Assembly (NCBI GenBank): GCA_900074885.1
Contig: FJUW01000007.1
Coordinates: forward strand, 1,354,704-1,418,703
Direction: 5' to 3'
Length of the DNA: 64,000 nt
From: Rhynchosporium graminicola
Lineage: Eukaryota > Ascomycota > Leotiomycetes > Helotiales > Ploettnerulaceae
Shown here: positions 11,131 through 23,271 of the stretch, in pieces
How the letters are laid out: each line of letters starts with the position of its first letter
Numbering within the stretch: position 1 is the stretch's first letter
Notes under the pieces: generated by a model
Databases searched by the model: none
What the model was told of the DNA's origin: nothing
What the model saw: the letters and a program-made list of their open reading frames with translations, nothing else
Translations under genes and position numbers: made by a program

Positions 11131-11362
11131 AGGACGATTGACCCGCGGCGCCCTGCACTGCACACTGACTGCACTGCATTTCGAGAGCCGAACCTTGTCC
11201 TTGTCTGTCTGCCCTTCCCTCCCTTCCCGCCCACAGCCGACCACCCCATAAGCAGACCAGCCAGAAAGACCCGACCAAACCACACCAAACCAAACCAGAC
11301 TATTACGCCGGACCTCACACTACTCCTACTAACCACACGACCTTCCGCGGGAGCTATTTCAA

Positions 11363-13528
11363 ATGAACTTCTTCTCCAAGTCACCCAAGAAATCCTCCAA
11401 GAAGACTTCAGACTCCGATAACAACGACTCCAGACCTCCCTCTGCTGCTGCATCAGCATCAGCATCAGCCTCTTCCCGATCTCGGTCTCCCACAAAGAAA
11501 TCTACGACACCTTCATCATCCTCGACGAAACCTTCCAAGCCTACGACCCGGGAAGAAAATTATAAGAGCGGGCAAGGATCTTCTAGAAGCAGCCGCAGCT
11601 TTACCAAACCCACCACAAAAACACCGCGACATCCCTTCGACCCAAACACTCACCCCCTAAACCTGCCCCCGGATCAGTTGCGGAGGCTTTCTGCGCGCGC
11701 GGTCAATAAAAGAACCATGTCGGAACCTGATAGAATGGACGTCGACAGCGACAACCACAACGGCGCTCCAAGCTCTCCCCCACCACAAGCAAGTATGCCA
11801 GGTGCCTTTGACTCTCCCAAGCCGATTGGAACACCTCTTTCGTCGAACGGTGAAGGGCCAGTTCCTCCTCCTCACAAATCCAATCCTACGAGTCCTGTAG
11901 CTGCATCCCCACCTACACCCGAAGAGGCTGAAGCATTCAAGGCTGCCGGGAACAAGTTTTACAAGGCGAAAGAATACAAGAAGGCCATCGAAGAGTATAC
12001 TAAAGGTATGCTTCCACCGGAGTAAATTGTTCCAGGATCACAGCTGACATTTATCTTCCTCACAGCCGTTGAAGCGCAACCCTCGTCCGCCACATATCTC
12101 AGCAACCGAGCAGCTGCATATATTTCAAATGGCCAATATGTCAACGCATTGGAGGACTGCACCCGAGCTGATGAGCTAGACCCCAACAATCCAAAAATTC
12201 TTCTTCGATTAGCAAGAATTTATACCAGTTTAGGTCGTCCGCAAGAATCTCTCGATACCTACGCCCGCATTCAACCACCTGCCTCTGCAAAGGACATTGC
12301 TCCAGCCAAGGCCATGTTGCAGCACATTAATGTCGCAGAGGATGCCCTGAAGAATGGCACTACTGGTTCTATGGCTCTGCATGCTCTTGACCAGGCCGAG
12401 AAATTGCTTGGTTTGGGAGCGCAGAAGCCGAGAAAGTGGCAGCTGATGCGGGGAGAAGCCTATCTCAAGATGGGTAATGTTAATGCTCTGGGAGATGCTC
12501 AGAATGTTGCCATGTCATTGCTACGAAACAACAACGCAGACCCCGAAGCTTTGGTACTTCGAGGCCGGGCTCTATACGCGCAAGGCGAGAACGATAAAGC
12601 TATCCAACATTTCAGACAAGCTCTCAACTACGATCCAGACTTCAAGAATGCTGTCAAATATTTGAGAATGGTCCAAAAGCTCGATCGAATGAAGTCTGAC
12701 GGAAATGCTGATTACAAGGCTGGACGTTGGCAATCGGCTATCGACAAGTACTCTGATGCTCTCGAGGTCGACCCGTTGAACAAGGGAACGAATTCCAAAC
12801 TCCTACAAAACAGAGCTCTGTGTAAGAACAAGCTCAAGGACTACAACGGAGCGATTGAGGACTGTGAACGCGCTATTCAACTCGACCCCTCTTACACCAA
12901 AGCCAAGAAGACCAAAGCAAATGCTTTGGGTCAATCAGGTAACTGGGAAGCGGCTGTTCGCGAACTCAAGGAATTGGCAGAGCAGGATCCTTCGGATGCT
13001 ACCATGGCGAAGGAGATCAGGAACGCCGAATTAGAGCTGAAAAAGAGCAAGCGAAAGGATTACTACAAGCTGCTCGGTATTGAAAAGGATGCAGACGACA
13101 CCCAGATCAAGAAGGCTTATCGCAAGGCGGCTATTATTCATCATCCTGATAAGAACAGAGATGATGAGCATGCCGAAGAGAGATTCAAGGATATCGGAGA
13201 GGCTTATGAGTGCTTGAGTGATCCTGAGTAAGTGGAAGCAATATTTTTCCGGTTGAACAAATGCTAAGGGCAACACAGGAAGCGAGCTAGGTACGATAGT
13301 GGCGAGGATCTTATGGACCCAATGGAAGGATTTGGCGGCGGAGGTGGCATGGGTGGTGGTATGAACATCGACCCCGAGATTTTGATGCAAATGTTCGGTG
13401 CACAGATGGGAGGCGGTGGGCGTGGAGGAGGAGGTGGTGGTTTTCACAGTTTCGCAGGCGGTATGCCTGGTGGTGGACGACAACGAGGTGCTCCCCAAGG
13501 CTTCCCTGGTGGCTTCTCCTTTCAATGA
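11363..13528 (+). CDS. TPR and J-domain co-chaperone (DNAJC7/TPR2 type)
   Basis: Exons 11363-12005, 12066-13227 and 13279-13528 (introns of 60 and 51 nt, GTATGC/CACAG and GTAAGT/CACAG) give 684 aa. DNAJC7 proteins bind Hsp70 and Hsp90 through TPRs and stimulate Hsp70 through the J domain, moving clients between the two. A Ser/Thr/Pro-rich disordered N-terminus (about 1-185, with a short Ala-Ser repeat) precedes TPR repeats starting at [20 protein letters not shown]. The J domain is at about 545-612 with the intact HPD motif ([12 protein letters not shown]), and the C-terminus is Gly/Met-rich. The second intron splits the J domain, and joining restores [14 protein letters not shown]. The annotated stop is TGA at 13526. 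The same frame stays open for 86 codons beyond it (see next feature). Confidence 0.9.
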
Positions 13529-13789
13529 CAAGATGACGAGAAGAGTCACGGCCCATCTCAGGATTCAGATTACGATACCCGATCGAGGAAGACTACCAAA
13601 GAGGACCAGTTTTCCAGGAGTACTACCACAGATGATCAAGTACGATGGTTGCGCAAGATGGGAATGGGGCTCTTGCTCGCCGCCATCTTCATTCCTCTTG
13701 ATCTCCTGGCTTTCATGGCCGTCCTGGGTGCAGGGCTTTATATTTTGCTCAGAAGTGTTCGGTATGCGTTGCAGATGATGGGTTTCTAA
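13529..13789 (+). other. In-frame 3' extension of the J-domain gene behind a TGA
   Basis: Directly after CAA-TGA the same frame runs 86 sense codons to a TAA at 13787. The first half is acidic and polar (QDDEKSHGPSQDSDYD) with a basic patch. The second half has a hydrophobic segment of about 30 residues (MGMGLLLAAIFIPLDLLAF, then MAVLGAGLYILL) ending in SVRYALQMMGF. The composition looks like protein rather than 3' UTR. Either the TGA is read through (stop followed by C) or an alternative intron removes it. Donor GTATGC at 13461 with acceptors ending at 13568 or 13631 would keep the frame. It could also be chance. Confidence 0.45.
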
Positions 13790-14606
13790 CGTATCATATT
13801 CATAGATTGGGAGGGATAGATCTCAATGGTTCTCTCCGAATTCAGCTGCTCACCCACCGTACCGCAACATAGATGCTGGAGAACGGGGGATAGCTTAGGC
13901 TGCAAGTGGAAAAATAATTCAATGTTGTGTAAAATAATATAAAGAGGGTTTCCTGAAGCATTATGGGTTGCAGTCCTGGTGAAACTCTCGTTGAGTTCCT
14001 TTAGATTGCACTGTTTGCAATCACTTCGCTACACACATGGAGCATCACAACAGTGGCAATAGCGCCGCAAGAGTCGAAAATAAAGTGAAGAACAGGAAGG
14101 AACGACACTCGCAACAATCGACCTACAGATTTAAGTTGAATCATTCGTGGGCGTCTGAATTCAAGCACACGAGTTGCACGCGACTCCTCGCGTGCTTATT
14201 GTGAAATTTGAAAGATGAGGCTGCCAAGGCCTCGAGGCACACTCAATCCGGTGGTGGGGTAGGTAAATAAAATGCCAGCGCCGGCATTCCTGCCACATGC
14301 ATACTACCTTACTGACTTTGAACGCTGCCTATGAACATTTCATAAAAGGCTATTCAACCTGACAAGAACCCCTCATTTCCAACAAGAAACAAACCCTTTC
14401 TAAAGCTCTCAATACATAGATAGATACAAATCACTTCACCCGTCACCGCCCTGCCGAAAAGAATTATGACTCGATAGCCTGCCATTCAAAGAGCATCATG
14501 CTACATGCACACAACTCTCTGCCCAACAACATAGCTGCGCCTTCAATCAACGTCTGCTAACAAACTTCTTGCAAACGATCTACCATTAAGTCTAGAGTGA
14601 ACCGTC
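13790..14606 (+). other. Intergenic, promoter side of exportin-T
   Basis: I see nothing coding. The last 250 bp are rich in C and A with short pyrimidine tracts, as expected for a fungal 5' leader. Confidence 0.6.
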
Positions 14607-17600
14607 ATGGACACTCAGGTACGTTGCCCACCCCATGCAGCTCTGGATTTGCTAATGGCGGGGTGCTTGCCATCAAATTGGTGGCTATGTTTGAAAAGCC
14701 AGAATTACTCCCATGAGCTATAGCTGATTGCTTTGCCTCTTTGATAGGTCGAAAATGCCATCGAGATAGCATGGAACCCAGCTTCTGAACAGACCCTCAA
14801 AGCCCAAGCCTTCGATTTCCTCAACCAGCTTCGGACAGACGCATCTGGTCGGCAAGCATGCGTTGCCCTCTTCACCAGAACCCCGAAATGTGCTGAGGTC
14901 GTCCGTCTGGTCTCTCTAGATGTCGTCAACAACGCCATCCAGACGCAGCAGCTTGATCTTCAGAGTTTGAACTACATAAAAGAGACTCTGTGGGAATATG
15001 TTCGGCGGACATACGGTTCTGGAAGCCAGGACCAAGTCGACCCCGCCAGTTTGCAAAACAAACTCACGCAGACCTTAACCTTTCTATTCATGGCGTTGTA
15101 CAAGCAGGGTTGGGAGAGCTTCATGGACGATTTTCTTAGCTTGACGAGCCTCCGAAACAACGGAGTGAGGGATAACTTTGTGGGCACAGTTCTGTACCTC
15201 CGGATTCTGGGATCTATTCATGATGAGGTTGCAGATGTTATGATTTCCCGTTCGAAAGACGAGACGATGCGGAACACCGATTTGAAGGATACTATGAGAG
15301 CTCGGGATGTTGATAAAGTGGCTTCAGCTTGGGAAGAGATTCTGAGTCAGTGGAGAGGTCAGGGTGATTCTATTGTGGAGATGTGCCTCAAAGTTATTGG
15401 CAAATGGGTTAGCTGGATCGATATCTCCTTGGTCGTACATCGCGGCACTTTGAACATTCTCTTCGACCTTGCTGGTAGAATTAATCCAGGAAATGGGGAG
15501 GACAAGGTGCGGGATGCGGCCATTGACACTTTTACCGAGATTGTGGCCAAGAAGATGAAGCCTGCCGACAAGATTGGAATGATTGTATTCTTGAATCTCG
15601 GGACGGTTATTTCTCAGCTCATCGCAAGTCCAGCCTTGCATGACCTGCGGACAACATCTAGCTATGACACCGACCTGGCGGAAGCTGTTGCTAAGCTGGT
15701 CAATAATGTTGTTTTTGATATCGTGAAGGTTTTGGAGGATACTCAGGCTGAATCCCCAACCCGAGCACAAGCAGAGCAACTCGTACAAATTTTCCTCCCG
15801 CTCCTGTTACGCTTCTTCTCAGACGAATATGACGAGATATGCTCTACAGTCATCCCATCTCTCACCGACCTCCTGACCTTCTTGCGGAAAGCCAAACCTC
15901 TGCCACCAGCATACGCAGCTATGCTGCCACCAGTTCTCAATGCTATTGTCCAAAAAATGAGATACGACGAGACCTCATCTTGGGGTAACGAAGACGAGCA
16001 AACAGACGAAGCAGAATTCCAAGAATTACGGAAGAGACTGCAGGTCTTGCAAAAGAGCGTGGCAGCTGTTGATGAGGCCCTTTATGTCGAAATTCTTAGC
16101 AATGTTGTCGGCACTACTTTTCAAAATTTGGAACAACAAGGCGGTCAAATGGATTGGCGGGATCTTGACTTGGCACTCCATGAGATGTATCTCTTCGGAG
16201 AGCTGACTGTCCCAAATGGTGGCCTGTACGCCAAAAGCCAACCTTCTAGCGTTGCAGCCGAGCGTTTGATCATCATGATGTCGACGATGGTCAAGTCAGG
16301 TAAGGGTCAATGAGACGCATAATTGGAGGAGATTCGCTAATCAATTCTAGGCATTGCCACTTTCGCACATCCTGCCATTCAGCTACAATATATGGAAATC
16401 GTCGTTCGATATTGCTCATTCTTCGAGAACCAATCAGATTTCATTGAGCCTGTTCTTGAGCAATTCGTTCGTCTTGTGCATCACTCACATATTAGAGTCA
16501 AAACCCGCTCTTGGTATCTGTTCCATCGATTTGTCAAGCATCTTCGAGCTCATGTTGGAAATGTTGCGGAAACGGTTATTCAGTCTATCAGTGATCTTCT
16601 GCCTATCAAAGCAGAGGTTCCAAGTGAGACTGCAGAAGATGACATGTCTTCTGATGAAAGCGACCATTCTGCTGATGCGGCATTCACTGGACAACTCTAC
16701 CTGTTTGAAGCTATCGGCTGCATTTCGTCTACCGCCACCACCCCTGTGGAGAAGCAGATTCTGTACGCTCGAACTATCATGGATCCACTATTTTCCGACA
16801 TGGAGAGAAATTTAGGACCAGCTAAGTCTGGCGATGCTCAAGCCATATTGCAAATTCATCATGTAATCATGGCTTTGGGAACCTTAGCCCACGGGTTTTC
16901 TGACTGGACACCCGGAGGTTCATCAGCAGTACACAATGCACCAAAACCCGAGGTCTCTGCAGAATTCGGTCGTGCTGCAGAAGCCATCCTCATCGCGCTC
17001 GAAGCTCTCAGGAGCTCATTCGATGTCCGCTCAGCTGCTAGAGCCTCTTTCTCTAGACTAATGGGCGTCTTGGGAGTTGGGATATTGCCATTTCTTCCTC
17101 GCTACATTGATGGTTTACTTTCTCAAAGTTCCTCCAAGGATGAGATGGCTCTGTTTCTGCGGTTGCTAGATCAGGTAGTCTTTGGTTTTAAGAAGGAGAT
17201 CTATAACGTACTCGACTCACTTCTCACTCCTCTTCTACAGCGCGTTTTCGCTGGTTTAGCAGAGCCAATTACCGGCACGGATGACGAGGTTCAACTAGCA
17301 GAACTTCGTCGGGAATATCTGACCTTCGTTCAGATCATCCTTAATAACGACCTTGGAGCTGTTCTTGTTAGCGGTTCAAACCAAGCATTTTTTGAATCCC
17401 TCGTGGCATCTGTCACAACTCTGGCTGAAACCGTGACTAGTGGAACTGGAAACCTTGCTGCTAGCCGACTGGCATTTTCAGTCATCACACGTATGGCCGA
17501 TCTCTGGGGTGGCCCTGCCATCGCCACTGTCGGACCCCAGGCAACCAGTTCCTCCATTCCACCAGCACCAGCATTCGACGGATTCGACCGCTTCCTCATC

Positions 17601-17873
17601 GAAAGATTCCACCCGATCTGCTGGGCCGTCCTTCGAGAACCGACTTTCCGCCCTGCAACCGACGCTCAAGCCAAACAAGTTCTCAACGAGATCGCAGGCT
17701 TAGAGCAGATGATTTACATGAAGACAGGACAGATGTTTCTCGATCATCTCCAGCAATCCTTCTTCCCAGCCATGGGACTGGATGGAACCGATTTCATCAA
17801 ATCGATGACGACTTCTGCTGATAGGAAAGGACTCGCTGGATATCTTCAGGGTTTCCTTCGCCAGAGAGGTTAA
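14607..17873 (+). CDS. LOS1: Exportin-T (tRNA exportin, LOS1/XPOT)
   Basis: Exons 14607-14618 (only M-D-T-Q), 14748-16299 and 16351-17873, joined by introns of 129 and 51 nt, give 1028 aa, the usual length. Exportin-T is a karyopherin-beta that carries mature tRNA out of the nucleus with Ran-GTP. The N-terminus VENAIEIAWNPASEQTLKAQ is the characteristic start of the family. It is followed by the exportin-1-like HEAT region (LFTRTPKCAEVVRLVSLDV, then YIKETLWEYV) and HEAT repeats throughout. The second junction gives MVKSGIATFAHPAIQLQYME, a conserved stretch of the family. The 12-nt first exon is supported by a GTACGT donor, a TTGATAG acceptor and the conserved residues directly after it. Confidence 0.9.
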
Positions 17874-18591
17874 CGAGAGTGATGGGAACAGATGATGTGA
17901 AATGATATGTGCATTTGGAGGCGTTTAATTCGGTTTATACCACAAAGCTTGTTGTGATGTCATGCGATGCGATACGATGGATAGGCATTTCCTGCTGCCA
18001 TTGAAGACATGGCTTTAGCGGCGAAAACTCTACTAGGTCTCATATTTAGACGATGGATGGGAGGAAAAGCATGTGGCATGAGTGGGTGGTCTTCCTGCAC
18101 GAAGGATAGAGAGATCCTGGGCTTTAGCATTCAGAACAAGAACCCTTTTCCATGCATTCGTTCCAAATCGTAGAAAGTGGACTATAAATCCGGCGAGCTG
18201 GACATCTATCTAGTGGTACCTGTTTGCGATATCTTCGACCTTTGTAAATTGTTTTATGCTACGGTATGGCCGGGTAATTAGTCTTCAGTGAGCACCACTC
18301 ACCTGTCACCTTAATCCTTCCTTCTTCTCAAAGTCAAGAGATTGGTCTGGGGTTTTGGTAAAATAGAAACTCATCCGCGTTAGATTGTATTTGTCTGTCA
18401 TCACTGCACGCCGCAGTCCCTTCTAGGCACGACGATCATAATCTGACACTTCCAACGCCTTGATCACTTACCAACCCCTCAACGCCTCGCTACCCTTCAA
18501 CAATTGTCCATACTCAGACTACCCCCGGGTTCTATCAGACGAAATCATCGCTCATCTATCCATCATCCCATCATCCCATCACCCCAGGACC
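17874..18591 (+). other. Convergent intergenic region
   Basis: The region lies between the 3' ends of exportin-T (+) and the Sea4 gene (-). I see no supported gene, only presumed UTRs. Confidence 0.6.
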
Positions 18592-21500
18592 TCAACTCCT
18601 CTCTCTCCCCCTCGACTCATTGCACGCACACTGACATTCCGGCACCGGACATTCGTTATGCCTCTGAAACCAAGCGATCGAATGATCCATATGCTGCACA
18701 TGTTTACACCTGAGGCAGAACGTCGGGAAGTTCGCCATTCGCTTCATGCGATCGTCCGTCGACATCTCTGGACGATCGGAGCGCGGCAGCCCGACGATCT
18801 CCATGCAGACTGCGCAGCGAGGAAGATGGCATCCACATCTGGGGCAGGAGAGTCCGGCGTTGGTTCCGAATGATGTAAGCGGGTTGATGTTGATCTTGGT
18901 GGTGGATGAGGAGAGATTCAGTGGACTATTGGCAGTGGCGCCGGAGTTTTCGAGGTCGTTGGCGGTGTTGGCATCGCAGTTCAGACAGCGGATTGTGATT
19001 TGGCGAGGTGGAGGCTTGATTACAGGTGTATCGTCTCGTAAGCGACTCTTGATTGTTGATTGTTGCTCGAACTTGACGCGGAGGATGTACTTCTTGTGGC
19101 GCTGGAGAAAATCCTTGTAGGCTTTGCGCCAGGCGTCGCAACGGATGTCGTTGATGTATCGTGGGTAGCAGAAGGACATGACTAGGATAGGTGTCTGGTA
19201 GTCCATGAACTTCTCGATGTATTTGGCAAATATGTCGACCATGTTATCGGTGATACCTGCGAGCACGATTCCTTCAATATCGCCAGTGCGGATGGCTTCT
19301 TCCATTTCCTTGGTCAGCCATTCGGTAAGCTTTTCGTCTGAAAAGTTCCGTAGTGCTACACATGTCCGATCACGAAGAGGAAGAGATCTTGCATCTGCGA
19401 TAGCCCTCCAGTTACCTGTTGTGATGTAGCCATATATGGCACGAAGATACGGATCCGCGCCCATCTGTGGATGGCTTTCCAGAGCTTTGCTCCATTCAGT
19501 GTCATATAAGTCCAGAGACGCGTTGTTTTTCAACTTTATATCAAGAGCCATTGCAATGAAAAGAAGTTCATTTCCACCATTCTTGAGTATCTGCACCGCA
19601 CGCTCAGGTACGCCCTCGAAAAGCGCCCAAGCAGCTGCAGTGGTGTACTTGCCTGCCTTTTCTAGCTCGATCAAGTCCTCTTCGAGCTGCTCGGAAGACT
19701 TGAGAAGACCACATATCGCTAGACATAGTTGGCGATGATGTGGCTTTGAGGTCTGTACACCTTCGAAATTCGGACGACCGGCTCTATTATTGATCGCCGA
19801 AATAAGGCGTTCCCATTGCGAAGAATCCGGAAATAGAGTGCTATCTATCAGGCGAGATTGAGAATTCTCTCCTGTAGAATGTTAGCGTCCTACCAGCGTA
19901 CGTATAAGGATGAGTGTATTTACCTAGCAGATTCATCCAAATAGTGTACACACCCATGTAACTCAGGTCAAGAGGCATCGATACCATGCCATCATCTTGA
20001 GTAGCTTCTTCAGCACCGGCAATCCATTCCCATACATCTTGAAGCCATGGATCATCTACTACTACGTCCCTGTTGGCTTTTGGTTCAAACAGATAGCCTT
20101 GGACAGCTCGATGTAACATGACATGGTTCAGATGTTCCCGCGTAGCTTTTGTTGATGGATTTCGACTTGTCGCTGTGAAATGAGATTTCTCATTCTGCTC
20201 TCTACTTGAGAGTGTGGCAAAGAGGGCTGACTCGGAAGATGTGACCGCAAAGGCAGACTGTCGTTTACTCTCTTTCGGCTCCAAGCTCAGTTGAATGAAG
20301 TCATCGACCGACTCAGGCACACTGGCAGTACTGGTTCTGGCGCCTAAAGCCGTACTTTGAGGAGCAAGAAGATCAACTACAAGATCCTCGGTCGATTCCA
20401 AAGACTTCTTGACTTCTTCATATAGAGCTGAAATCATCTTTTCGGTAGTAAATCTCTCTGGACCGAACACGGCAACATCGGATTTCACTGCTATTGAGGC
20501 AAGCGGAGCGAGGATTTTCTCCTGCTCTGCAGGGTCTGCAAAATGCATGAGATCCAGGTAGAGATCACCATCTTATGCAAAGTATCAGCTATATGATTTT
20601 ATTGACAACTCCAAACAACTTACCGTGATATGGCGGCTTCCAGGGGATCAATTGCGACATCTGATTCGCTGTTGTAGCTGGCATTTGTACGATTTCAAAC
20701 TCGCCATTCGCTCTCAACGCGATAACTCTTCCTTGAAGCTCGGACGTTCCAAGATTCAGCCAGTCAAAAGAAACGATCCGATGCTCATACTTCCTCCGAT
20801 GGTTATGTTCAAAATAAGGATACTCAAGATCATAGGATTTCTTGATCTCTAGTAGTTCTGGACTACCATCTACATCATTGGACGACCCAGGCTCGATAAA
20901 CTCCTTCTTGGTTTGAAGGATCTGGAGTTGACCTGCTGATGAGAGGACTCCAAGAGCTCCACGCTGCTCCCTGGAATAGCGAAGCTGCTTGACATAAGTA
21001 TTCTTGTCGATCTCGATTGCACGATCTAGTCTTAAAACAGCACCCCATGGCACCTCTTCCTGGTCGAATGATTCGAGATACATGGGAGAAGCTATTGAGC
21101 GACCTCCTGCACGGCGATCCCATATGATGACCCCAGGCTGATCCAGACTTGAAGAAGCAAAATAGTTAGGATCCAGATGATCAATAGCGATGTTGTTGTT
21201 GCATCTCGTCGGGAAGTTGATCACAACCGAGTTAGGATCTATTCCATTCAAAAATTAGTCGAATACTATAAGTGAAGCTCCGCAAATTACTAACCGCGAA
21301 GGTCATGTATTCGTACGCTCTGGTTCTTTACTCCGGCAACGAGAGTTCTCGGCTGATCATCAAAGAATCGTATACTTGTGATAGAAGTGCTGCCTTCAAG
21401 CTTCTTCTTCGGTTCTATGCTGTTTGTAGACGGTACAGACCATCCTTTCTCGTCGGACTTCCATCCAGCGAGGCGCTCATTGATATCCCATACCTGCAAG

Positions 21501-21880
21501 CAAGAATCATTCCGAACCCTGTCCAGCCCGACTGCAAGAAGTCCAGTAGTGTTGAATGAAACAGACTGGCAGGGTCTCTGTAATTTGAGAGGAAGTGTGA
21601 GACAAGCATTTGAGTTGTCATCAAGCCTCAAAAGGCTGACTTCCCCATGGGCAGTACCGACAGCAACAAGTCCTCTGACTGTCGGAGACCAATCGTAAGT
21701 ATTGACAGCTGGAAGTTCGGTATGCTTGGAAATTCTCTTGTAATCGAATCGACCCGGCGGTGGTTGAGCATGACCTGTAGCCTCATAGAGATGGCATACT
21801 TTGTTGTTGAGGTTGAATATAGTGAACTCGTCCCTAGATAGGTCTGGAGACCATCTGATAATACCTTCATTTCGATCCAT
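18592..21880 (-). CDS. SEA4: SEA/GATOR2 complex WD-repeat protein (Sea4/Mios)
   Basis: Four exons, read downward: 21880-21295, 21238-20624, 20571-19924 and 19871-18592 (introns of 56, 52 and 52 nt). All phases agree, giving 1042 aa. Sea4/Mios is a subunit of SEACAT/GATOR2 on the vacuole, which relieves SEACIT inhibition of TORC1 when amino acids are present. The N-terminal WD repeats are visible (FNLNNKVCHLYEATGH; VRGLVAVGTAHGEVSLL; CLQVWDINERL; SVRIHDLR). A helical middle follows. The C-terminus carries the Mios zinc-ribbon/RING-like module: CPRCGCHLPRCAVC, then FCLRCKHVQHMDH, then ECPVPECQC. The joints restore conserved text (IHDLR-DPNSVVINFPT). The gene is divergent from EFG1. Confidence 0.88.
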
Positions 21881-22343
21881 GTTCCAGTGTCACTGTATAA
21901 CCGAGTTCCTTAGCCGCGGAAGCTCAATTTCTCCAATACATGTACTCCCTCAGATTCCTCCTTTCACAAGCAAGGAGCTGAACACGGAATTGACATCTCA
22001 GTTCGATTCTCTTCTGAGGCATTCATTCCTTCGGCCAAGAGGAAAATTCGAGATAGGCTGGAGCTAGTATTGAGCAGTTCCGAGACGTGATATTAACTTC
22101 GATAAAGGTTTGCCGCTTGACAAGAGATATATGGGTTGTAAATAGTTCGAAGTGAATCACGTGTAGGCTCAGTTACCATGTTTGGCGGTGAGTTCTCGCC
22201 TGCGCCCGAACCATTTGCAGGGCTGGCACGAAACTTTTCTGCCAGCGCTAGTATTTTCCGATAAAGCAAGCCTGGCGTAGAAATGGTCAAGTCAAGCTCA
22301 ATCAAGAGCCTAATAGTCCTCAGAAGTTCGCACACACGAGACC
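21881..22343 (+). promoter_or_regulatory. Divergent promoter region, Sea4 / EFG1
   Basis: These 463 bp separate two start codons facing away from each other, so they should hold both promoters. I recognise no defined binding site. Confidence 0.5.
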
Positions 22344-23271
22344 ATGGCACCAAAAAGAAAACACCAAGAAACTGAGCCTGAGGAAGCAGTCCACCCTTCG
22401 CGACAGTTCCAAGTTCCAGGAATACCAAAACCAGCAAAGAAACCTCGTAAATTCGAACCTCCAGTCTATAAGAAGCAGGCGCACGCCTCAAGCGTAAATG
22501 CGATAAAGAAAAGGATACGAGATGTTTCAAGAAGGCTTGAACGGTCTGAGAATGCCCCTGCGGATAAGAAGCTCGAGGATGAGCGTGCTCTTATCGCATA
22601 TCAGCAGGAACTGGCAGATGCAGAGGCTGAGAAGATCAGGCAGAAGATGATTAAAAAATACCATATGGTTCGCTTCTTTGGTATGTTGGCATGGTTATGC
22701 TTTGGCGTAATGCGACTAATTCCTCGCAGAAAGACGGAAAGCCGAAAGACAGTTGAAGAGACTCCGGAAGCGATTGTTAGAGACCAAGTCGACGGAGGAA
22801 GTCGAGACATTGAAGGCCGAGATGCATATCGTGGAGGTCGACCTCAATTATACGCAATATCACCCTCTTAGTGAGGCTTACATCTCACTTTATCCAAACG
22901 TGAGTTCTGCAGGAGGGGAGGAGGAGGAGACCAGAGGGGACACAGGGAAGTCGAAACCTCCAATTTGGGCAGAGGTAGAACAGGCTATGGAGGATAGGAC
23001 GCTAAGGAAATTACGGAATCGGACATCGAATGCCCCGGTGAGGGTACCTATGAAGCCCAAAATGGTAGACAGGAAACCTGCGAGAGCGAGAGCAAGGCCA
23101 GAACCAGTTCCTGTTGACACAACTGGTCTGAACAGGAGGGAAAGGAGAAAGCTCTTGGGTGTTAAAGATACAAGAGGCAAGACTAATCCGAAGTCAAATG
23201 GCGCATCGCATGCAACAGAGGCGGATGTTGGCCAAGATGATGGCAGCGATGGAGGGTTTTTTGAGGATTGA
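22344..23271 (+). CDS. EFG1: rRNA-processing protein EFG1
   Basis: Exons 22344-22680 and 22730-23271, with a 49-nt intron (GTATGT, CGACTAAT branch, CGCAG), give 292 aa. EFG1 is a nucleolar factor of the small-subunit processome needed for 18S rRNA maturation. The central coiled-coil block matches the family: SVNAIKKRIRDVSRRLER, KKLEDERALIAYQQELADAE, KYHMVRFFERRKAERQLKRL, then VDLNYTQYHPLSEAYISLYP. The basic tail with NRRERRKLLGV is also typical. The intron interrupts the conserved RFFERRKAERQ text, and splicing restores it exactly, which fixes the junction. Confidence 0.9.

Larger units (their letters stand above)
9247..11362 (+). other. Long intergenic region upstream of the J-domain gene
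   Basis: I find no supported coding region. The segment holds two microsatellites (10754-10783 and 11099-11130) and a pyrimidine-rich stretch from about 10890 up to the start codon at 11363. The latter is typical of a fungal promoter and 5' leader. Confidence 0.55.

Noticed and set aside
13031..13549. 172-codon minus-strand frame over the J-domain exons
   Set aside because: Shadow of the Gly-rich C-terminus and J domain on the plus strand.
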